Assembly: GCA_002344785.1 (NCBI GenBank)
Contig: DDUL01000035.1
Location: 9,297 to 73,296, forward strand
Source of the DNA: Bdellovibrionaceae bacterium UBA2339
Lineage (GTDB): Bacteria > Bdellovibrionota > Bdellovibrionia > Bdellovibrionales > JAMPXM01
Reading direction: 5' to 3'
DNA length: 64,000 bases
Part shown: positions 60,138 through 64,000 of the stretch, one piece after another
Layout: each line of letters opens with the position of its first letter
How positions within the stretch are numbered: position 1 is the first letter of the stretch
Notes under the pieces: generated by a model
What the model saw: only the letters and a program-made list of their open reading frames with translations
What the model was told of the DNA's origin: nothing
Databases searched by the model: none
Program-made: the position numbers and the translations under genes

Positions 60138-60656
60138 ATGATCATTTTAATCGTAGGCTCAACCGGGGCCGGCAAAACAACCTATGCAAAGCGGCTGGAG
60201 ATAGACACGGCCGCCGCCGTCTATTCCATCGATGATTGGATGAAGGCGCTGTACTGGCCCGACATGCCCAGTAACCCCGACAATCAATGGTTCATCGAGA
60301 ACAGCAAGTGGTACACGGACCGAATCAGCCGCTGTGAGGATCTGATTCTCAAGCTGTGCTTCGATCGAGCCCGCCGGAACGAGAACACAATTCTCGATTT
60401 GGGTTTTTCAACAGCTGAGCACCGCCAGCGATTCATTCAGACATTCACCGCCCAAGGCATTTCGGTTGAAACACACTTCTTGGATGTGCCCGCCGAAATT
60501 CGCTGGCAGAGAGTTCAGCAGAGAAACTCCGAAAAGGGCGACACCTTTGCGATGACCGTTGATCGACAAATGTTCGACTTCATTGAATCGATCTTCGAGC
60601 CCCCACAACCGAGTGAAGGCGCACCCGTCCATACCATCACAGCGGAGCGTCCCTGA
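60138..60656 (+). CDS. P-loop ATP-binding kinase-like protein
   Basis: 172 residues. Walker A VGSTGAGKTTYAKRLEIDTA at the N-terminus, SIDDWMKALYWPD after the second strand, ENTILDLGFSTAEHRQRFIQ as Walker B region, and a VPAEIRWQRVQQRN lid. Resembles AAA-33/zeta-type small-molecule kinases. Substrate unknown. The stop overlaps the start of the PhnA-like gene by 1 nt (TGATG). Confidence 0.78.
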   Translation: MIILIVGSTGAGKTTYAKRLEIDTAAAVYSIDDWMKALYWPDMPSNPDNQWFIENSKWYTDRISRCEDLILKLCFDRARRNENTILDLGFSTAEHRQRFIQTFTAQGISVETHFLDVPAEIRWQRVQQRNSEKGDTFAMTVDRQMFDFIESIFEPPQPSEGAPVHTITAERP

Positions 60657-61012
60657 TGAACTTCGAGCAATGTCCAAAGTGTCACTCAAAGAACATCTAC
60701 CAAGATTCCAATCTGTGGATTTGTCCGGAGTGCAGTCACGAGTGGATGGAATCAGCGGCACTTGACTCTCCCACTCCGACTTCGGAAATTCCTGACGGGG
60801 TTCGAGACGCCAACGGCAACCGCTTGCAAGATGGCGATTCAGTGATCGTCATCAAAGATCTCAAGATCAAAGGCTCAAGTCTCGTCGTCAAAGGCGGAAC
60901 CAAGGTTCGAGGCATTCGCCTCACCGACGCCGGCGACGGCCATGATATTGCGTGCAAAATCGATGGCCTTGGCAGCATCAATCTCAAGTCCGAGTATGTG
61001 CGGAAGGCTTAA
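60656..61012 (+). CDS. PhnA/YjdM-like zinc-ribbon protein
   Basis: 118 residues. N-terminal zinc ribbon CPKCHSKNIYQDSNLWICPECSHEW and C-terminal PhnA domain RDANGNRLQDGDSVIVIKDL, KIKGSSLVVKGGTKVRGIRL. E. coli YjdM is the reference; despite the PhnA name its role in phosphonate use is not established. Coupled to the P-loop kinase gene. Confidence 0.93.
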   Translation: MNFEQCPKCHSKNIYQDSNLWICPECSHEWMESAALDSPTPTSEIPDGVRDANGNRLQDGDSVIVIKDLKIKGSSLVVKGGTKVRGIRLTDAGDGHDIACKIDGLGSINLKSEYVRKA

Positions 61013-61350
61013 GTCTCTGGTCGTCAAATGCTCCTCGATTGGCACTCGAAGTCCACAGATTCGACTTCGCACGTGGCGAAGCGCCCTGCATTTCGGTGAG
61101 CCTGGCCACGCCTAGCCACACCATCGCAGCGTCGTGCTACCTCGAAGGCGTTCATGTGATCGCAGATCGAAATCAGCTTAGGCTTTCCGCGAGCGTCAAA
61201 GAGACAGCGCGATCCAAGTCCTTCCAATCACCTCGCGACATCGCCATTATTTGGTGCCACGACTTGTATGAAACTAACTCAAACCTCGACAGTCAGGAAA
61301 TCAATCCGCAGAATCCATCTCATAGCCCCGAGCGAAAGGATGATGCATCC
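61013..61350. other. Noncoding spacer upstream of the Crp-like regulator
   Basis: 338 bases. The regulator's frame stays open through it, but without a ribosome-binding site or family similarity, so I leave it noncoding. A small inverted repeat CTTCGC/GCGAAG (61065-61081) lies 50 bp after the PhnA stop and might end transcription. Nothing else recognised. Confidence 0.4.
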
Positions 61351-61938
61351 ATGCAACGCATGATCGACTTCGTGGAGAAGTTTACGCAACTCACTGATGT
61401 TGAGCGCGAGCAACTTTCGCGCCTCACACAAAGTACCTGGCAAGTCTCGGACTTAAAAAAGGGCCAAGTTATTAAACCCGCGCAAAGTCCCAGCACAGAA
61501 GCGCTGTTTGTTTTCGACGGCATCGTATGCGCATCATTTCTCCATCACGACGAACTGGTGATCTCCGAGTTCTTTTTTTCGGGCGAGCCCGTCGTTCTTC
61601 CTCATCCCGACACGCATCTCGAAGTGTGGTGCGTCCAAGACTCACAGGTCGGTCACGCTCCACTCCGCAATCTGGCAGAGCATGTTGAGACACTTCCCGT
61701 CTTCCAACGCGTCTGCCGCCTCTTTGCCGAATCGCAACTCAATCAAAGATCTCAGTTCAACGACCTGCTCAAAAGCTCATCGCCCATGGAAAAGTATCGG
61801 CACATCTTCACACATCGCCGTGAGCTGATCGAACAAGTGCCTCAACGACTTTTGGCCAGATACCTTGGCATGACGCCCGAGACTCTGAGTCGAGTTCGGC
61901 GACAGTTTGCCACGACCGAAATTGATTTGAATCAATGA
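61351..61938 (+). CDS. Crp-like transcriptional regulator
   Basis: 195 residues from the ATG at 61351 (AAAGGA upstream). cNMP-like beta-roll: WQVSDLKKGQVIKPAQSPST, LFVFDGIVCASFLHHDELVI, FFFSGEPVVLPHPDTHLEVW. C-terminal HTH: LIEQVPQRLLARYLGMTPET, LSRVRRQFATTEIDLNQ. The beta-roll lacks the cAMP Glu/Arg pair of Crp. Ligand unknown. Target may be the outer-membrane gene 56 bp downstream. Confidence 0.85.
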   Translation: MQRMIDFVEKFTQLTDVEREQLSRLTQSTWQVSDLKKGQVIKPAQSPSTEALFVFDGIVCASFLHHDELVISEFFFSGEPVVLPHPDTHLEVWCVQDSQVGHAPLRNLAEHVETLPVFQRVCRLFAESQLNQRSQFNDLLKSSSPMEKYRHIFTHRRELIEQVPQRLLARYLGMTPETLSRVRRQFATTEIDLNQ

Positions 61939-61994
61939 GATCACACTGAGTCCAAGTCACACTCTCACTCACAACGCGAACAAAGTGAGGCGAG

Positions 61995-62591
61995 ATGAGA
62001 TTCTTAGTCTTAGGCTTGGCAGCCTTCAGTGCGATCTGGGCCCATGCCGAACCCAAAGCCGGCTCCTACTTTCTTGGCACCTCGGCCTTTATGTTGGCCA
62101 ATCTAGATCGTGAGACCACCGAGCCTCCGCGCTTTGCGCAACTCAACCTCGGCTATTATCTCACCTCACGCGACTCGATTTCCCTGGAGTTGATCACCTG
62201 GCGCTACTACGCACCTCACGGCGCACTTTGGGATGCAACCACAGCCGCTGATAAATTCCCAGGTCATGTCACAAGCCACGGGGCAGGCCTGGCCTATCAG
62301 CGATTTCTTGGAAGCTCATCCAACTTCTATCTCGCTCTCCATGCGACTTGGTTTCGCCAAGAATACCGAAACAACATCAAAGAACTGAGCGAGTGGGGCC
62401 AGCAGCTCTTTGTCACATTGCGAGCGGGCTATCGAATCGAAGTGGCCTCGGGCCGTCTCTTCATCGAGCCCTCCCTCGCTGTCACACATTGGCCGATCGA
62501 GTCGGGCATGCCTGCTGACTTCCAGGCCCAAGAGGACAAGTGGCGGAAGTTCCAAGTCGAGCCCGGCGCTCACCTCGGCTTCACTTTCTAG
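61995..62591 (+). CDS. Predicted outer-membrane protein
   Basis: 198 residues. Signal FLVLGLAAFSAIWAHA, then amphipathic strands (LNLGYYLTSRDSISLELITW, FYLALHATWFRQEYRNNIKE, LFVTLRAGYRIEVASGRLFI) and a terminal Phe (GAHLGFTF), the usual last residue for BAM recognition. No family recognised. Follows the Crp-like gene on the same strand. Confidence 0.7.
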   Translation: MRFLVLGLAAFSAIWAHAEPKAGSYFLGTSAFMLANLDRETTEPPRFAQLNLGYYLTSRDSISLELITWRYYAPHGALWDATTAADKFPGHVTSHGAGLAYQRFLGSSSNFYLALHATWFRQEYRNNIKELSEWGQQLFVTLRAGYRIEVASGRLFIEPSLAVTHWPIESGMPADFQAQEDKWRKFQVEPGAHLGFTF

Positions 62592-62645
62592 TCGAAGAGT
62601 TGGCTCAACTTGACCTCGTTCACAAATGCATCTTGGATCATTGTC

Positions 62646-63323
62646 ATGATCCAAAGACTCATCTTTCTTCGCCTAGCATTTTTCGCTTCACTTACCCTGG
62701 CCATTCTCCTGTCTCCGTTGGTTCAAGCCGAAGTCAGCAACAAGAATAGCTGCAGCTTTGTGCTCAATTGCCAGCATGAGGGCCGCAGCTTTGATCTCGC
62801 CTTTCATTCGGAATCGGGCGACTGCCCTGAAGATGATATGTCCATCCGCTTCATCGAACCAAGCGCACGAGTGAACAAGACTCTGGCGCTGCCAAAAGAT
62901 TGGTACATCTTCACTTCACACATCTCCAAAACTCAGAGCTCACTTTGCAAACTCTCAAGCTCGGCCATCGAGACAACAGCTTACGCCGCCGACAAAAATC
63001 ACATCATGTTGTTTCTGAAGTCTTCGGGGCGACCGGGCTATGATCGCATTCATGTCGCACTTCTCAACAGCAAGTCCGGCGAGCTCGTTGACTTCAAAAC
63101 TCTTGGACAAAGCAAGAATCAATACGTCGCCGTGCTCAAGGGAAAGATGGGATACGACTTGCGCATCATTCGCGATTCGATCTCGTTTCATCAAGCGGTC
63201 ACTTGTGACTGCGACGCTCCCTTTGTTGATGACTGGATGCAGATCTACGTACGCAAAGGAAAGCTCGTGACCAGTTGGTCGAATGCTTCGCAAACTTCGC
63301 GTCCCCGATCCAGCTCTCAATAG
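62646..63323 (+). CDS. Exported protein of unknown function
   Basis: About 225 residues from the ATG at 62646; an earlier in-frame start at 62610 is possible. Signal LAFFASLTLAILLSPLVQAE. Mature chain has Cys-containing segments SCSFVLNCQHEGRSF, SGDCPEDDMSIRF and VTCDCDAPFVDDWMQ, likely disulfides in the periplasm. No family recognised. Confidence 0.65.
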   Translation: MIQRLIFLRLAFFASLTLAILLSPLVQAEVSNKNSCSFVLNCQHEGRSFDLAFHSESGDCPEDDMSIRFIEPSARVNKTLALPKDWYIFTSHISKTQSSLCKLSSSAIETTAYAADKNHIMLFLKSSGRPGYDRIHVALLNSKSGELVDFKTLGQSKNQYVAVLKGKMGYDLRIIRDSISFHQAVTCDCDAPFVDDWMQIYVRKGKLVTSWSNASQTSRPRSSSQ

Positions 63324-63425
63324 GCCGACGATGCTCCTGCATGAGAGTTCAGCTAACGAACTTCAGTATGCTCGGAGATTCAACGTTGAGTCCGTCTCCT
63401 TCATGGGTGGGCGAGGAGCCTCGCT

Positions 63426-63731
63426 TCATCGAGAGGACTTTCTCGGCACCAATGAAATGTGAAGCTCGCAACCCACGGCGATCGCGGCCTTGGTCAGCGT
63501 TTCAAGTGAAGATGATGTGTAATCTTCATCAAAGACTCGCGTCGTCGTCGTAGGACTGCCTAGAGCTTTACGAACTTGATTCTTGTTGATCTTGCCAAGC
63601 AGCATTTGTTTTTCAAGCTGATGAACAAAGCTTCGCTTTGAGGCACGAGCGAACACCTCGGACTCGAGGCCTTCGGCCTCAAGAAAGTCTTTGAAGCTTG
63701 AGCCGCTATGTCGATTAGCCTTTCTTTTCAC
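63426..63731 (-). CDS. HigA/XRE-like antitoxin
   Basis: About 101 residues from the GTG at 63731, chosen because AAGGGAG sits 6 nt upstream; an ATG at 63767 would overlap the toxin by 53 bp. FKDFLEAEGLESEVFARASK, QLEKQMLLGKINKNQVRKAL, SPTTTTRVFDEDYTSSSLET and LTKAAIAVGCELHISLVP match HTH antitoxins paired with Gp49-like toxins. Overlaps the toxin gene by 17 bp. Confidence 0.85.
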   Translation of the reverse strand: MKRKANRHSGSSFKDFLEAEGLESEVFARASKRSFVHQLEKQMLLGKINKNQVRKALGSPTTTTRVFDEDYTSSSLETLTKAAIAVGCELHISLVPRKSSR

Positions 63732-64000
63732 GTCTGTCTCCCTTTTGAGTTGGACGTCGACTTTCACGCTCAGCGCGAATCCAGAGCTTCATCCGCTGCC
63801 AGCCCAGATCGAGATCGGACTTTCGCGCCTTCCGACTCGTCTTTCTAAAAAAGTGAACCAAAATCATTTGCGATCCGAAGACGAAGAACAAAGTTCGATA
63901 TGCCACGTGGCCGACCTTATGTCGGACCTCGTAGAGCGTCTCTTCAAATTCCCCGCGACCAGTTCTCAGACGATCGACATAGGGCCGATCCACACGCCAG
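63715..64000 (-). CDS. Gp49/HigB-like toxin, 5' end outside the window
   Basis: The visible part reads WRVDRPYVDRLRTGRGEFEE, TLYEVRHKVGHVAYRTLFFV, MILVHFFRKTSRKARKSDLD. This is the Gp49/HigB RelE-superfamily fold (EVR...YRxxFF...LxHxFxKK). Open to the window edge, so the start is missing. Such toxins cleave mRNA at the ribosome. Toxin-before-antitoxin order is the HigBA arrangement. Confidence 0.85.
   Translation of the reverse strand, partial: WRVDRPYVDRLRTGRGEFEETLYEVRHKVGHVAYRTLFFVFGSQMILVHFFRKTSRKARKSDLDLGWQRMKLWIRAERESRRPTQKGDRREKKG

Noticed and set aside
60952..61350. 133-codon extension upstream of the Crp-like regulator
   Set aside because: Overlaps the PhnA-like gene, has no ribosome-binding site, and the Crp fold starts after the ATG at 61351.
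1..64000. CRISPR arrays, rRNA, tRNA genes or a complete insertion sequence
   Set aside because: No regular spaced repeats, no rRNA or tRNA sequence other than the tmRNA tRNA-like domain, and no transposase with terminal inverted repeats were found.

Overview
The window looks like a chromosomal segment of a Gram-negative bacterium with moderately high GC. Evidence is Tat, Sec and lipoprotein signals, outer-membrane beta-barrel candidates, heme-c-tethered copper nitrite reductase, CPA2 antiporters and multi-PAS histidine kinases. The tmRNA tag ending GNDYALAA, the UnbU/UnbV pair and a decayed HTH/recombinase-like gene fit the Bdellovibrionota (Bdellovibrio relatives). That placement is an inference, not a proof. 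There are no rRNA or tRNA genes and no CRISPR array; one tmRNA gene is present.

Layout. 1-8 kb: a MutS-like membrane ATPase, KefF-like oxidoreductase and KefC-like antiporter in one overlapping minus-strand operon, then EamA transporter, pirin, YchJ, CNNM/CBS and DUF389 membrane proteins. 8-12.7 kb: AidB-like acyl-CoA dehydrogenase and a polar amino acid ABC transporter with binding protein and permease fused. 12.8-19.2 kb: a metal (probably zinc) uptake operon znuA-znuC-znuB-nudix, preceded by an outer-membrane protein, a lipoprotein and a secreted protein, behind a Fur/Zur-like palindrome. 19.3-28 kb: SGNH hydrolase, two exported proteins (one acyltransferase-like), CPA2 antiporter and the UnbU/UnbV pair. 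28-37.5 kb: two large sensor kinases with a response regulator, GFA protein, and a LysR gene divergent from an exported intradiol dioxygenase. 37.6-40.4 kb: large SGNH protein and AlkC-like glycosylase that converge on a shared 12-bp repeat.

40.4-51.9 kb is a low-oxygen/nitrogen-oxide block. On the minus strand lie nrdD, a separate glycyl-radical-domain gene, nrdG, a Cys-rich LuxR regulator, a REC-PilZ protein, bacteriohemerythrin and alkC. On the plus strand lie a Cys-tailed small protein, NnrS, NirK-cytochrome c, NirV-like and SCO, with a Crp/Fnr regulator. An FNR/DNR-type box sits between the two arms. The most striking feature is that the NrdD chain ends before the glycyl-radical loop. 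The loop is encoded by its own 86-codon frame with a strong ribosome-binding site.

51.9-60 kb: tmRNA (ssrA) followed by a lower-GC island. Copies of the tmRNA 3' end lie at about 52.45 and 58.4 kb, and a 105-bp repeat flanks the island. Cargo is a SIR2-like protein, DUF2188, a 51-residue Cys protein, ImmA/XRE with a palindromic operator, and a two-gene CoiA-like nuclease plus PD-(D/E)xK-like protein. I read this as a defence-type island at ssrA. A PIN toxin-antitoxin pair and a decayed recombinase-like gene follow. 60-64 kb: P-loop kinase, PhnA-like protein, Crp-like regulator, exported proteins and a HigB/HigA-like pair cut by the window end.
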